Part shown: in pieces, positions 33,804-43,142 of the stretch | How the letters are laid out: each line of letters begins with the position of its first letter | Position numbering within the stretch: position 1 is the first letter of the stretch | DNA from: Robertmurraya korlensis NBRC 107688 | GTDB lineage: Bacteria; Bacillota; Bacilli; Bacillales; Cytobacillaceae | Assembly (NCBI RefSeq): GCF_001591645.1 | Contig: NZ_BCVH01000001.1 | Coordinates: forward strand, 912,048-976,047 | Direction: 5' to 3' | DNA: 64,000 nucleotides | Notes under the pieces: generated by a model | The model's database searches: none | What the model was told of the DNA's origin: nothing | The model's input: only the letters and a program-made list of their open reading frames with translations | Position numbers and translations under genes: made by a program

Positions 33804-36512
33804 ATGTCTAATCAAGATGTATTCAAGTCCCGTAAGTCCTTTGAAATCGACGGGAAGCGCTATCACTACTATCATTTGGGAGCATTAGAAGAAGCTGGAA
33901 TTGGAAAAGTTTCTAATCTACCTTACTCTATTAAAGTGTTACTAGAGTCAGTCCTTCGTCAGTATGATGGCCGAGTTATTACGAAAGAGCATGTTGAAAA
34001 CTTAGCAAAATGGGGAACAAGTGAAGTAAAAGAAGTAGATGTACCTTTTAAGCCTTCACGTGTTATCCTACAAGACTTCACTGGTGTTCCAGCAGTTGTT
34101 GACTTAGCATCATTAAGAAAAGCAATGGCTGATCTTGGTGGAGATCCAAACAAAATTAACCCAGAAAAACCAGTTGACCTAGTTATTGACCACTCTGTAC
34201 AGGTTGATAAATATGGTACAGCAGACGCACTTCAAGCAAATATGGATCTTGAATTTGAACGTAACACAGAGCGTTATCAGTTCCTTAGCTGGGCTCAAAA
34301 AGCATTTGATAACTATCGTGCGGTTCCACCAGCTACAGGTATTGTTCACCAAGTTAACCTTGAATTCTTAGCAGGTGTGGTTTTAACTAACCAAACTGCT
34401 GATGGTGAATTCGAAGCATTCCCAGACACACTAGTTGGAACAGATTCACACACAACAATGATCAACGGTATCGGTGTTCTTGGATGGGGTGTAGGTGGTA
34501 TTGAAGCAGAAGCAGGAATGCTCGGTCAACCTTCATACTTCCCAGTACCTGAAGTTGTTGGGGTTAAATTAATTGGAGAACTTCCAAACGGTGCAACAGC
34601 TACTGACCTTGCACTTAAAGTAACACAAGTTCTTCGTAAGCAAGGCGTAGTTAACAAGTTCGTTGAATTCTTTGGACCTGGTGTGGTTTCTTTACCATTA
34701 GCAGACCGTGCAACAGTTGCTAATATGGCTCCAGAATACGGAGCAACTTGTGGATTCTTCCCAGTAGACGGAGAAGCACTAGAGTATATGCGTCTAACAG
34801 GACGTACAGAAGAGCAAATCAAGCTTGTTGAAACGTATTGCCAAGCAAACGGTTTATTCTTCGATCCAGAACTAAACCCTGTGTATACAGATGTAGTTGA
34901 AATTAATCTTGCTGAAATCGAAGCGAACCTTTCTGGTCCTAAGCGTCCACAAGACTTAATTCCACTATCTCAAATGAAAGAGGAATTCAATCAGGCTATT
35001 ACTGCTCCTCAAGGAAACCAAGGCTTTGGTTTAACAGAAGCTGAAAAAGATAAAGAAATAACAGTAAAATTTGATAATGGCGACACCACGGTTATGAAGA
35101 CTGGCGCAGTGGCAATCGCTGCGATTACGAGCTGTACAAATACTTCTAACCCATACGTATTAGTAGGGGCTGGCTTAGTGGCGAAAAAAGCTGTTGAGCT
35201 TGGTATGGAAGTACCTAAATTCGTTAAAACATCTTTAGCACCTGGATCAAAGGTTGTTACAGGTTATCTTTCGGATTCTGGCTTACTTCCTTATCTTGAT
35301 CAATTAGGCTTCAACCTAGTCGGTTACGGATGTACGACATGTATCGGTAACTCTGGACCACTAAAGGATGAAATCGAGAAAGCAGTGGCAGAAAATGACC
35401 TGCTTATCACATCTGTTCTTTCTGGTAACCGTAACTTTGAAGGACGTATTCATCCACTTGTAAAAGGAAACTACTTAGCTTCACCACCACTAGTCGTTGC
35501 ATATGCACTTGCTGGTACAGTAGATATCGATCTACAAAACGAGTCAATCGGAAAAGATCGTAACGGGAATGATGTATTCTTCAAGGACATCTGGCCAACT
35601 ACTGCTGAAGTAAATGAAGTAGTAAAACAAACAGTTACACCTGAGCTATTCCGAAGAGAATATGAAAATGTATTTGATGACAATGCTCGTTGGAATGAAA
35701 TCCAAACTAGTAATGATTCTTTATACAGTTTTGATGATACTTCAACATATATTCAAAACCCACCGTTCTTTGAAGGCTTAAAACCAGATCCAGAAGAGGT
35801 AAAACCTTTAGGTGGATTAAAGGTAGTAGCGAAATTTGGTGATTCTGTAACAACTGACCATATTTCCCCTGCTGGTGCTATCGGCAAAAACACACCTGCT
35901 GGAAAATACCTTCTTGAAAACGGAGTAGAAATTCGTGATTTCAACTCTTACGGATCTCGTCGTGGTAACCACGAAGTAATGATGCGCGGAACATTCGCAA
36001 ATATTCGTATCCGTAACCAAGTGGCTCCAGGTACAGAAGGTGGGTTAACAACTTACTGGCCAACTGGTGAAGTAACATCTATCTACGATGCATGTATGAA
36101 ATATAAGCAAGATGGAACGGGCCTAATTGTTCTAGCGGGTAAGGACTACGGAATGGGTTCTTCACGTGACTGGGCAGCAAAAGGTACAAACCTTCTTGGA
36201 ATCAAGACAGTTTTAGCTGAGAGCTTTGAGCGTATTCACCGTTCGAACCTTGTTTTAATGGGTGTATTACCACTCCAATTCAAGGATGGCGAAAATGCTG
36301 ATACACTTGGCCTAACTGGCAAAGAAACAATCGACGTTCAAGTGGATGAAAACGTAAGACCACGTGACCTATTAAAAGTTACAGCTACTGCTGAAGACGG
36401 AAGCAAGAAAGAATTCGAAGTTCTTGTTCGTTTCGACTCAGAAGTAGAGATCGATTACTACCGTCACGGTGGGATCCTACCAATGGTATTACGTGAAAAG
36501 CTTCAAAACTAA
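33804..36512 (+). CDS. acnA: Aconitate hydratase (aconitase A)
   Basis: A 902-residue TCA-cycle enzyme converting citrate to isocitrate. Length and order match bacterial AcnA/CitB. The [4Fe-4S] ligand Cys residues are in [11 protein letters not shown] and [13 protein letters not shown]. Active-site blocks [23 protein letters not shown] and [10 protein letters not shown] are intact. The start at 33804 follows GGGGGT by 7 bp and gives [13 protein letters not shown]. The frame also contains an ATG at 33777. As in B. subtilis it lies between sspO and yneN, and the protein also binds RNA when iron is short in that species. Confidence 0.96.
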   Translation: MSNQDVFKSRKSFEIDGKRYHYYHLGALEEAGIGKVSNLPYSIKVLLESVLRQYDGRVITKEHVENLAKWGTSEVKEVDVPFKPSRVILQDFTGVPAVVDLASLRKAMADLGGDPNKINPEKPVDLVIDHSVQVDKYGTADALQANMDLEFERNTERYQFLSWAQKAFDNYRAVPPATGIVHQVNLEFLAGVVLTNQTADGEFEAFPDTLVGTDSHTTMINGIGVLGWGVGGIEAEAGMLGQPSYFPVPEVVGVKLIGELPNGATATDLALKVTQVLRKQGVVNKFVEFFGPGVVSLPLADRATVANMAPEYGATCGFFPVDGEALEYMRLTGRTEEQIKLVETYCQANGLFFDPELNPVYTDVVEINLAEIEANLSGPKRPQDLIPLSQMKEEFNQAITAPQGNQGFGLTEAEKDKEITVKFDNGDTTVMKTGAVAIAAITSCTNTSNPYVLVGAGLVAKKAVELGMEVPKFVKTSLAPGSKVVTGYLSDSGLLPYLDQLGFNLVGYGCTTCIGNSGPLKDEIEKAVAENDLLITSVLSGNRNFEGRIHPLVKGNYLASPPLVVAYALAGTVDIDLQNESIGKDRNGNDVFFKDIWPTTAEVNEVVKQTVTPELFRREYENVFDDNARWNEIQTSNDSLYSFDDTSTYIQNPPFFEGLKPDPEEVKPLGGLKVVAKFGDSVTTDHISPAGAIGKNTPAGKYLLENGVEIRDFNSYGSRRGNHEVMMRGTFANIRIRNQVAPGTEGGLTTYWPTGEVTSIYDACMKYKQDGTGLIVLAGKDYGMGSSRDWAAKGTNLLGIKTVLAESFERIHRSNLVLMGVLPLQFKDGENADTLGLTGKETIDVQVDENVRPRDLLKVTATAEDGSKKEFEVLVRFDSEVEIDYYRHGGILPMVLREKLQN

Positions 36513-36520
36513 TATGCATG

Positions 36521-36549
36521 CCGTACAGCAAAAGCTGTACGGTTTTTTT
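36521..36549 (+). terminator. Terminator of acnA
   Basis: CCGTACAGC and GCTGTACGG around AAAA, followed by TTTTTTT. Confidence 0.92.
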
Positions 36550-36627
36550 CTTAAAAAATAGTTGCTCAAATACAGAATATTGTTAAAATATAATAGCAAC
36601 CAATTACAACTTTAAGAGGAGCAAGAG

Positions 36628-37680
36628 ATGACAACTAACTTTATCCAATCCGTTACTTTTGACGACCAAGGTCGATTGCATATTCTAGATCAAACAAAAC
36701 TTCCACATGTTACAGAGTTTATTGAAATTCAATCCGTAGAAGATACATGGGACGCGATTAAACAACTAAAGGTAAGAGGAGCGCCGGCCATCGGTATAGC
36801 AGCCGCATACGGCCTCGTATTAGCTGTAAAGGATGCACCAGAAGACAGCTTTGATTCGTTTTATCAAGTTTTTAAAAAGCACCTTGATTACTTAGCTTCA
36901 TCTAGACCGACAGCAGTTAATCTTTTTTGGGCTTTAAATCGCTTGGACGAACTTGTCAAACAACAACAAACCCAATCAATTGGTAAGGTCAAAGCCTCTC
37001 TCATCAAAGAAGCACATGCCATCAGAAATGAAGACGAAGAACTATGCCGTGCCATTGGTGAACATGCCCTAACTCTTCTTGAAGATGGAATGACGGTTCT
37101 TACACACTGTAATGCAGGTGGAATAGCGACCGCGAAATATGGAACAGCCCTTGCACCTATTTACTTAGCTAAAGAAAAAGGGATGAATATAAAAGTATTC
37201 GCTGATGAAACGAGACCGCTTCTTCAAGGAGCACGCTTAACAACCTGGGAATTAATGCAAGCAGGTGTAGATGTAACCTTGATAGCCGATAACATGGCAG
37301 CTATGGTTATGAAAAAGGGAATGGTACAAGCTGTCATTGTTGGTTGTGACCGTGTGGCAGCTAATGGAGATGCTGCTAATAAAATCGGAACATATGGAGT
37401 GGCTTTGTTAGCAAAAGCACACAATATTCCTTTTTATGTCGCAGCACCAACTCCTACCATTGATTTAGAAACACTAACGGGAGACGATATTCCGATTGAA
37501 GAACGAGGTTCAGAAGAAATAACAGAAGCATTTGGGATTGAAACAGCTCCTCAGGGTGTAAATGTATTTAATCCAGCCTTTGACGTAACCCCACATGACC
37601 TCATCACTGCAATTATTACCGAAAAAGGGGTCATTAAAGGGAACTATAGTGAGGAATTAAAGAAGTTATTTACCAATTAA
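36628..37680 (+). CDS. mtnA: S-methyl-5-thioribose-1-phosphate isomerase
   Basis: A 350-residue enzyme of methionine salvage that isomerises 5-methylthioribose-1-phosphate to the ribulose form. [14 protein letters not shown] (phosphate-binding), catalytic Cys in [26 protein letters not shown] and the Asp in [22 protein letters not shown] are all present. The closely related eIF2B-like isomerases lack this full set. GAGGAG precedes the ATG. No other mtn genes are adjacent and no SAM riboswitch is seen upstream. In B. subtilis mtnA lies elsewhere (mtnKA), so this is a rearranged position. Confidence 0.94.
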   Translation: MTTNFIQSVTFDDQGRLHILDQTKLPHVTEFIEIQSVEDTWDAIKQLKVRGAPAIGIAAAYGLVLAVKDAPEDSFDSFYQVFKKHLDYLASSRPTAVNLFWALNRLDELVKQQQTQSIGKVKASLIKEAHAIRNEDEELCRAIGEHALTLLEDGMTVLTHCNAGGIATAKYGTALAPIYLAKEKGMNIKVFADETRPLLQGARLTTWELMQAGVDVTLIADNMAAMVMKKGMVQAVIVGCDRVAANGDAANKIGTYGVALLAKAHNIPFYVAAPTPTIDLETLTGDDIPIEERGSEEITEAFGIETAPQGVNVFNPAFDVTPHDLITAIITEKGVIKGNYSEELKKLFTN

Positions 37681-37691
37681 GTTAACGTAAG

Positions 37692-37716
37692 GAGAGCTCT
37701 TGTAGCTCTCTTTTTT
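37692..37716 (+). terminator. Terminator of mtnA
   Basis: GAGAGCT and AGCTCTC around CTTGT, followed by TTTTTT. Confidence 0.88.
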
Positions 37717-37744
37717 ATTAGAAAAGAGGTAGGGGGAATAAACG

Positions 37745-38173
37745 ATGAAAACAATCATTTTAGGTCCGCTACTAATCCCTTATAAATGGATATATTTCGT
37801 TTTAGCGGGTATAACTACATACATTACGGTAAAAATTACGTTAAAAGATCATAAGGCTTTCTTCAAAGTTTTTATGGATGAACTAACGAATTCTTTATTC
37901 ATATGGTTTCTCATTTACAAATTAAGCATTCTTATTTTTCGTCCAAGTATTCTATTCGAAAGACCAATAGAAATTATTTATTTTACAGGTGGTTCAAAGG
38001 GACTGCTATTAGGTTCAATTGTTTCCATTTTCCTGTTTTTAAGAAAGGCTTTTAAAAACAAATGGAATATTCCTTTAACGCTACAGGCAGCCATTTATAC
38101 GATCCTTACCTATGTTATTTCTTATTGGACTTATTTGACATTCCACACTCTCTTTACACTATTTCTACAGTAA
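37745..38173 (+). CDS. Small integral membrane protein next to a thioredoxin-like gene
   Basis: A 142-residue protein with four or five membrane helices. The N-terminal ILGPLLIPYKWIYFVLAGI recalls the start of prolipoprotein diacylglyceryl transferases but is too short and lacks their catalytic residues, so I assign no function. It is 23 bp upstream of a TlpA/ResA-like gene and may be cotranscribed with it, which hints at a role in extracytoplasmic redox work. That is inference from position only. Confidence 0.65.
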   Translation: MKTIILGPLLIPYKWIYFVLAGITTYITVKITLKDHKAFFKVFMDELTNSLFIWFLIYKLSILIFRPSILFERPIEIIYFTGGSKGLLLGSIVSIFLFLRKAFKNKWNIPLTLQAAIYTILTYVISYWTYLTFHTLFTLFLQ

Positions 38174-38196
38174 TAATTTAAAATGGAGGGGTCCTT

Positions 38197-38703
38197 ATGC
38201 TAAAAAAATTAACGTTAACGATCATCGCATTATCCTTGATGACCATAACTCTTACACATACGATTGTTTCAGCATCTACAGATAATCTCCCAGGATTACG
38301 AGTAGGAGAGGCGGCACCTGATTTTGAGCTTAAAACCCTTGAAGGAAAAACGGTTAAGTTATCTGATTACCGGGGTAAAAAGGTGATCGTCAATTTTTGG
38401 GCAACTTGGTGTCCACCATGCAAGGCTGAAATGCCAGATATACAGAAGTATTACAATGATGCTGGTGAGAACGTAGAAATTTTAGCTGTGAATATTGATC
38501 CTCAATACGATGTTCAAAAATTTGTTCGTGAAGCCAATGTAACTTTTCCCGTATTATTAGATAGTAAAGACGAAGTGAATACACTGTACCGAATCCTGAC
38601 CATTCCCACCACTTATTTTATCGATCAAGACGGAATCATACGAAGTAAGTATTTAAGTGTAATGACAGTTGATACGATTCGTGAACATATGGAAAACATG
38701 TAA
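38197..38703 (+). CDS. yneN: TlpA/ResA-like extracytoplasmic thiol-disulfide protein
   Basis: A 168-residue protein with an N-terminal signal anchor (KKLTLTIIALSLMTITLTHTIVSA) and a TlpA-type thioredoxin domain with active site WATWCPPCKAEMP. The cis-Pro loop is LTIPTTYFIDQDG. This is the pattern of YneN/ResA/StoA proteins that reduce disulfides outside the membrane. Its place downstream of aconitase matches yneN in B. subtilis. It probably shares a transcript with the membrane-protein gene just upstream and ends at a strong terminator. Confidence 0.88.
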   Translation: MLKKLTLTIIALSLMTITLTHTIVSASTDNLPGLRVGEAAPDFELKTLEGKTVKLSDYRGKKVIVNFWATWCPPCKAEMPDIQKYYNDAGENVEILAVNIDPQYDVQKFVREANVTFPVLLDSKDEVNTLYRILTIPTTYFIDQDGIIRSKYLSVMTVDTIREHMENM

Positions 38704-38704
38704 T

Positions 38705-38731
38705 CTGCCTTTCAAAAGGCAGGTTTTTTTT
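38705..38731 (+). terminator. Terminator of yneN
   Basis: CTGCCTTT and AAAGGCAG around TC/A, followed by GTTTTTTTT. Confidence 0.88.
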
Positions 38732-38833
38732 GTAAATGCTTGCACTTTATTAAATTTTCAAAAAGTTGTAATAATTACAGGCACTACTGGCCATAATGAC
38801 TGTTATAATAGTGATAAGGATGGTGATTACGAC

Positions 38834-38965
38834 ATGAGAAAACCTAGAAAACGGTCCTTTGAGGAACTAGTAGCTGAAAACAAACTTCAGTTATTACGTG
38901 ATCGAGAGGCTTTAGATAAAATAGAAGCAAAGCTTGAGGAAAAAAGACTAGGCAAAGCAGAATAA
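38834..38965 (+). CDS. FbpB-family small basic protein
   Basis: A 43-residue protein, MRKPRKRSFEELVAENKQ-type, with the SFEELVxxNKxxLLxDxxALxKIExKL pattern of FbpB/FbpC. In B. subtilis these small basic proteins act with the iron-sparing RNA FsrA. The start at 38834 has GGTGA 9 bp upstream. I looked for a Fur box upstream (TGATAAT-N-ATTATCA) and found only poor matches around 38800, so iron control is not shown here. Confidence 0.75.
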   Translation: MRKPRKRSFEELVAENKLQLLRDREALDKIEAKLEEKRLGKAE

Positions 38966-39029
38966 GGCAAGTATTCCCTAACATGTTTCTCTTCGAAAAA
39001 GCTGATACTTTTACTGAGGGGGGATAGAA

Positions 39030-39173
39030 ATGGGAAATCCGAAAAGACATCCAGAACATTATGTTCCAAGTCACCTGGGTACTCAGCCACGTGGGTTTAG
39101 TGGAAATAATGGAAAGAAAATGCAGGATAAATCTGGTAAGCATGCACAAGTGATTCAAACCAAGGGTGAATAA
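39030..39173 (+). CDS. sspN: Small acid-soluble spore protein N
   Basis: A 47-residue minor SASP too short for usual ORF cut-offs. MGNPKRHPEHYVPSHLGTQP with the KMQDKSGK block and the QTKGE end matches B. subtilis SspN. GAGGGGGGA precedes the ATG by 5 bp. It lies upstream of tlp, as in B. subtilis (sspN-tlp), but here a terminator separates the two. The last 21 bp of the gene are duplicated just past the stop (see repeat). Confidence 0.93.
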   Translation: MGNPKRHPEHYVPSHLGTQPRGFSGNNGKKMQDKSGKHAQVIQTKGE

Positions 39174-39201
39174 CCCAACGATTCAAACAAAAGGCGAATA
39201 A
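39153..39201 (+). repeat. 21-bp direct duplication of the sspN 3' end
   Basis: ATTCAAACCAAGGGTGAATAA at 39153-39173 (last codons and stop) recurs as a copy with three substitutions at 39181-39201, 28 bp apart. The second copy is out of frame and noncoding. Confidence 0.8.
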
Positions 39202-39206
39202 TTTAT

Positions 39207-39237
39207 AAAAACCCGTCCATTAGGCGGGTTTTATTTT
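39207..39237 (+). terminator. Terminator of sspN
   Basis: AAAACCCG and CGGGTTTT around 9 nt, followed by ATTTTG. Confidence 0.82.
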
Positions 39238-39342
39238 GCTAAAAAGATAAAGAAAACCACCATTCGTTTCCTCTTTTATTTATGATTTAAAAAGGCAAAC
39301 CTATCTTTGTAACGCATCAATAGAACGAGGGAGGAATTAACG

Positions 39343-39579
39343 ATGGTCAAACACAAGCCAAATCCTGATGATAGAAGCGATAATGTGGAGAACATTCAAT
39401 CGATTATTGTACACACAATAGAGAATATGGAAGAAGCAGAAGCAGCTATGGTACATGGAAATGCGAAAGATGTTGCTGATATAGAAGCCAAGAACGAAAG
39501 ACGTAGAGTAGCACTTGATGCTCTACGTTCTGAAGTGAAAGAAGAAGCGCAAGCTCGACAAAATGGGGCTACTGAATAA
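39343..39579 (+). CDS. tlp: Small acid-soluble spore protein Tlp
   Basis: A 78-residue thioredoxin-like-named SASP. The KPNPDDRSDNVENIQ block, the HTIENMEEAEAAM helix and the closing AQARQNG match Tlp of B. subtilis. GGGAGGAA precedes the ATG. It packs in the spore core and is normally made in the forespore. It is followed by its own terminator, so the downstream AAA gene is separate. Confidence 0.93.
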   Translation: MVKHKPNPDDRSDNVENIQSIIVHTIENMEEAEAAMVHGNAKDVADIEAKNERRRVALDALRSEVKEEAQARQNGATE

Positions 39580-39587
39580 GTAAGGAT

Positions 39588-39615
39588 GAAGAGGCTGTAC
39601 ACTCAGCCTCTTTCT
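39588..39615 (+). terminator. Terminator of tlp
   Basis: GAAGAGGCTG and CAGCCTCTTTC around TACACT, followed by TTC. Confidence 0.82.
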
Positions 39616-39676
39616 TCATGCTTTGAGATAAATATGGTAATATAGAAAAAAATAAAGATAAAAAAGAAGTGATACT

Positions 39677-42004
39677 ATGGAACAACAACTAGATCTACAT
39701 ACCTTAACACCTGATGCAATTGATCGGTGGGAAACAGAACTCCGCGAAAATGGAGTTCTAGAAGACGAGACAAGAATCATTCATGCGATTCACTCCCTTG
39801 ATAAGCAAAAGGATGCCATTCTCCTTTCCCAATTACTTTCTATGGCTTCCTTGTCAAGAGCTGCTAAGTATGGTCAAGAGGATCATCTTAGCTTACTGTG
39901 GATGAGCAAAGCACATGAACTTCATTCATCTAACCAACGGGCAAGTGAATTTCTGGCACAGTTTGAGTGGAAGAAAAAGAAATCAATCTTGGATTCCCTG
40001 AAGTTTCCAATCATGCGAGAAACAGACAATCGAGCTGCTAAAAAGAAGGTTGCCGAAGACATTATAGCCATTTGTCAGCGTTTCTTATCTGCGAGTGATG
40101 AACAGATGGACGAGTTGGAAACGGGTTATCAACTCGCTTACCGGAACCAAACGGGAGAATTAGTCAGTATATACCGAAGCCTGATTGATACGCTAGTAGA
40201 GGTACAAGAGGTCGTTGGGGTCATGTTAAAAGCAGCTGAGGAATACGATGAATCCATATCTGGAGTGTTTCATACGGCCGTTCACTTCCAAGAGTTAAAA
40301 GGGTCGCTACAGGAACTCGATCGTCTTAAGGAAAAATGGGAAGAACTATTCGGCGAAGATGATACCGTGAAGCAAAAACAGTACTCACTAGATACCCTTC
40401 ACGAAATGATTGGGATGGATAAGGTAAAAGAACGTGTTACACAGCTATATGAATTTTTAAAATATCAAAAAGAAAGAAAAAAGCAGGGCTACCAGTCAAA
40501 GGATGAACAGAGCCTGCACATGGTTCTCACAGGAAATCCAGGTACAGGTAAAACAACCCTCGTTCGTCTATTGGCAAAAATCTACCACGAACTTGGTATC
40601 CTACCACGAGAAGAGGTCATCGAGACCGATCGTACGCGACTGGTTGGTGCATTTGTTGGTCAAACGGAGGAGAATGTTCGCCAAGCGGTCGAGCAGGCAA
40701 TCGGTGGGGTTCTGTTTATTGATGAGGCTTATAGCTTAAAGAGGGAAGGCCAAACAGGGAACGATTATGGACAAGTAGCTATCGATACTTTGGTGTCTTT
40801 AATGACAGGAAAAGAGTACGGAGGCAAATTCGCTGTTGTTCTTGCCGGTTATCCCGAAGAAATGAGGCAATTTCTTCATTCCAATACAGGACTAAGAAGC
40901 AGATTTCCTCGATCCAACCATATCCACCTTGATAATTATTCAACCGAGGAACTCTTAATGATTGCTGAAAAATTCGCACAGGATAATGATTACCTACTTA
41001 CTCCTGACGCAAAAAAAGAGTTGGAGCATCGTATCGACATGGAAAGAGTGGACGACACGTTCGGAAATGCCAGAACCGTACAAACACTCGTCCTTGATGC
41101 GATTTTTAAAAAAGGATCAAAGAAACAGGCAGAACGATCTGTTTTGGATTTCACAGTCCTTGATAGGAATGATTTTGCAAGTGACTCAGAACAGGACGAG
41201 AAGCAGGCTGAGGAGCTATTAGATTCACTAGTCGGATTGGATCATGTCAAAGATGAAGTGGAAAAGCTTGTTTCGTTTGTAAAAGTTCAAAAAATGAGAT
41301 TACGAAGTGGCTTACCCATATTACCTGTTCAATTACACTCAGTATTCACAGGAAATCCCGGAACTGGAAAGACGACCGTAGCGAAGGTCTTCTCAAAAGC
41401 ATTAAAGGAAATAGGTTATTTAAAGAGGGGCCACTTAATTGTCACAAGTAGAGCTGACTTTGTGGCTGGTTATGTCGGACAAACTGCCGCTAAAACAAAA
41501 AAGAAAATTCGTGAGGCACTCGGAGGAGTGTTATTTATTGACGAAGCATACTCATTACTTAGTAAATCACCTGGGGATTTTGGGAAGGAAGCGATTGATA
41601 CGCTTGTAGATGAAATGACCAAGCACAATGAAAATTTAGTGGTTATCTTAGCTGGGTATCCAAATGAGATGAAACAGCTTCTCGAAAGCAACCCAGGTTT
41701 GCAATCCCGATTTAAAAAGTTTTTTCATTTTCATGATTACAAGATAGACGAGCTCATTGAAATAATGGTCTCTTACGCAACAAGCTACCACTATATATTA
41801 GAGCCGGACGCTCTTACCTATTTAAATGAGGAGCTCACCGGGTTGCCTGTAAGTGGGAATGGGAGATTTGCGACAAATGTCATTGACGAAGCCATTCAAG
41901 TTCAAGCGTTACGTATATCAAAAGAGAAGGTCTCTGATCTTTCACTCTTAAACAAAGAGGATATTAGAATGGCTTTGCACAAAGTAGGAAAAGGGGAATC
42001 ATAA
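39677..42004 (+). CDS. Tandem CbxX/SpoVK-type AAA ATPase
   Basis: A 775-residue protein with two CbxX/CfxQ-type AAA modules. An N-terminal helical region (1-230) precedes module 1 (about 240-500) and module 2 (about 515-775). Each module has Walker A (GNPGTGKTT), the substrate-loop motif FVGQT or YVGQT, Walker B (GVLFIDEAYSL) and an arginine-finger region (LRSRFPR, LQSRFKK). SpoVK of B. subtilis has one such module and acts in spore maturation. The tandem form resembles the larger homologues of Bacillaceae. The ring-type ATPase function is clear, the client unknown. Stop and next start overlap (TAATG), so it is cotranscribed with yneP and yneQ. Confidence 0.88.
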   Translation: MEQQLDLHTLTPDAIDRWETELRENGVLEDETRIIHAIHSLDKQKDAILLSQLLSMASLSRAAKYGQEDHLSLLWMSKAHELHSSNQRASEFLAQFEWKKKKSILDSLKFPIMRETDNRAAKKKVAEDIIAICQRFLSASDEQMDELETGYQLAYRNQTGELVSIYRSLIDTLVEVQEVVGVMLKAAEEYDESISGVFHTAVHFQELKGSLQELDRLKEKWEELFGEDDTVKQKQYSLDTLHEMIGMDKVKERVTQLYEFLKYQKERKKQGYQSKDEQSLHMVLTGNPGTGKTTLVRLLAKIYHELGILPREEVIETDRTRLVGAFVGQTEENVRQAVEQAIGGVLFIDEAYSLKREGQTGNDYGQVAIDTLVSLMTGKEYGGKFAVVLAGYPEEMRQFLHSNTGLRSRFPRSNHIHLDNYSTEELLMIAEKFAQDNDYLLTPDAKKELEHRIDMERVDDTFGNARTVQTLVLDAIFKKGSKKQAERSVLDFTVLDRNDFASDSEQDEKQAEELLDSLVGLDHVKDEVEKLVSFVKVQKMRLRSGLPILPVQLHSVFTGNPGTGKTTVAKVFSKALKEIGYLKRGHLIVTSRADFVAGYVGQTAAKTKKKIREALGGVLFIDEAYSLLSKSPGDFGKEAIDTLVDEMTKHNENLVVILAGYPNEMKQLLESNPGLQSRFKKFFHFHDYKIDELIEIMVSYATSYHYILEPDALTYLNEELTGLPVSGNGRFATNVIDEAIQVQALRISKEKVSDLSLLNKEDIRMALHKVGKGES

Positions 42005-42438
42005 TGTTGGTAGGAAAAAAAGAGATAGAGGTTCGTTATGCAGAAACCGACCAAATGGGAGTCGTATACCATGCGAATTACCTTGTTTGGATGGAGCTTG
42101 GTCGAACAAGTATTATTGAGGAGCTTGGGTTTAAATATTCGGATATGGAGAAAGCAGGAGTCCTTTCTCCTGTTATCGACATTCAAGCATCGTATAAAAA
42201 ACCAGTAAGATACGGGGAAAAGGCAATGGTCCACACGTGGATTGAAGAGTACGATGGATTTCGTGTAACGTATGGCTATGAGATTTACACGGAAAGCGGA
42301 GACTTGGCTCTAAAGGGAGAATCTAAGCATGTTTGTGTCATGCAGGAAACATTCCGCCCGATTTCCATTCGAAAGAAATTTCCGTCTTGGCATGAGGTAT
42401 ACGAAAAGCATAAAAAGCAACCAGTTGTATCCCAGTAA
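42004..42438 (+). CDS. yneP: YbgC/4HBT-type acyl-CoA thioesterase
   Basis: A 144-residue hot-dog fold thioesterase. The catalytic Asp is in the motif YAETDQMGVVYHANYLVWMELGRT, the classic 4HBT signature. It hydrolyses short acyl-CoA or acyl-carrier thioesters, exact substrate unknown. It matches YneP of B. subtilis by sequence pattern and place. Its ATG overlaps the stop of the AAA gene. Confidence 0.9.
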   Translation: MLVGKKEIEVRYAETDQMGVVYHANYLVWMELGRTSIIEELGFKYSDMEKAGVLSPVIDIQASYKKPVRYGEKAMVHTWIEEYDGFRVTYGYEIYTESGDLALKGESKHVCVMQETFRPISIRKKFPSWHEVYEKHKKQPVVSQ

Positions 42439-42453
42439 GAAGGAGAGAACCTG

Positions 42454-42753
42454 ATGGCTTTTGGCATAAAAAGAGAAGAATTACGAGCATGGAAGAAGAA
42501 AATTGATCGTGGAGAGATTGCGTTTCTCACACATTACTGGTTGGACGATCGGTTTCCAGATTGCAATACGGTAACAAAGGTAGGTTGTCGAGATCTTGAT
42601 CAGTTAGCCAAATGGGGAGAAACTTATAACCTGAAACGAGAGTGGATTCATCATAGAGAAAATGGGTATTCCCATTTTGATTTACTTGGAGAACATCAAA
42701 AAAGAGTGCTGTTATATGAGAAAGAAGCAGCAACAAAATTATTCCAGAAATAA
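42454..42753 (+). CDS. yneQ: YneQ-like conserved protein
   Basis: A 99-residue protein with conserved aromatic, His and acidic residues (FLTHYWLDDRFPDCNTVTKVGC; WIHHRENGYSHFDLLG). It is found beside yneP and yneR in B. subtilis and has no known activity. The clustered His, Asp and Cys residues could bind a metal, but that is inference. It is 15 bp after yneP and ends at a bidirectional terminator. AAGGAGAG precedes the ATG. Confidence 0.85.
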   Translation: MAFGIKREELRAWKKKIDRGEIAFLTHYWLDDRFPDCNTVTKVGCRDLDQLAKWGETYNLKREWIHHRENGYSHFDLLGEHQKRVLLYEKEAATKLFQK

Positions 42754-42780
42754 AGCTGATCCGTATTGGATCAGCTTTTT
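42752..42780. terminator. Bidirectional terminator
   Basis: AAAGCTGATCC and GGATCAGCTTT around GTATT, followed by TT, between convergent yneQ and yneR. Confidence 0.9.
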
Positions 42781-43066
42781 ACTCGTATCGAAAAACTGGC
42801 TCATTTGCCTGTTCGTTAAAATCAACGTATAAGTCCTTACCATCAAAATACCATAGGTCTTTTTCTTCAATATAGTAATGAATATCCTCCTTAACCACTT
42901 CAAAACCAATTTGATGCGGTGTTTCCGAAGATACTCCTAATGAAAAGCCCTGTTGCACCGTACTACAACCACCATAACGAGCAAAAAAGCGAATGTAATC
43001 ACCCTTATTTAACAGCATCTCTTCCTTATACCAAGACGCAGCACGATCATTTACTATAATATTCAT
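42779..43066 (-). CDS. yneR: YneR-like HesB/IscA-family protein
   Basis: A 95-residue HesB-like protein, the same length as B. subtilis YneR. RFFARYGGCSTVQQGFSLG carries a single Cys at the position where the selenoprotein at 45323 has Sec (GIGUGGPQLQLSL), so the two genes look like Cys and Sec relatives. IscA-type carriers have three Cys residues, which this protein lacks, so a canonical scaffold role is unlikely. AAGGAG precedes the ATG. Confidence 0.88.
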   Translation of the reverse strand: MNIIVNDRAASWYKEEMLLNKGDYIRFFARYGGCSTVQQGFSLGVSSETPHQIGFEVVKEDIHYYIEEKDLWYFDGKDLYVDFNEQANEPVFRYE

Positions 43067-43142
43067 TGTGAAAACTCCTTCCGTATATCAAGTATTATAA
43101 TGGAAATTGAACGTAATTGCTAAAAACTAGCTCGGAACCAGA

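Noticed and set aside
36550..36627. SAM riboswitch ahead of mtnA
   Set aside because: The gap is only 78 bp, with no stem set of the required length.
38834..38965. Fur box upstream of the FbpB-like gene
   Set aside because: The best candidate near 38800 (TGTTATAATAGTGATAA) misses too many positions of the 7-1-7 consensus.
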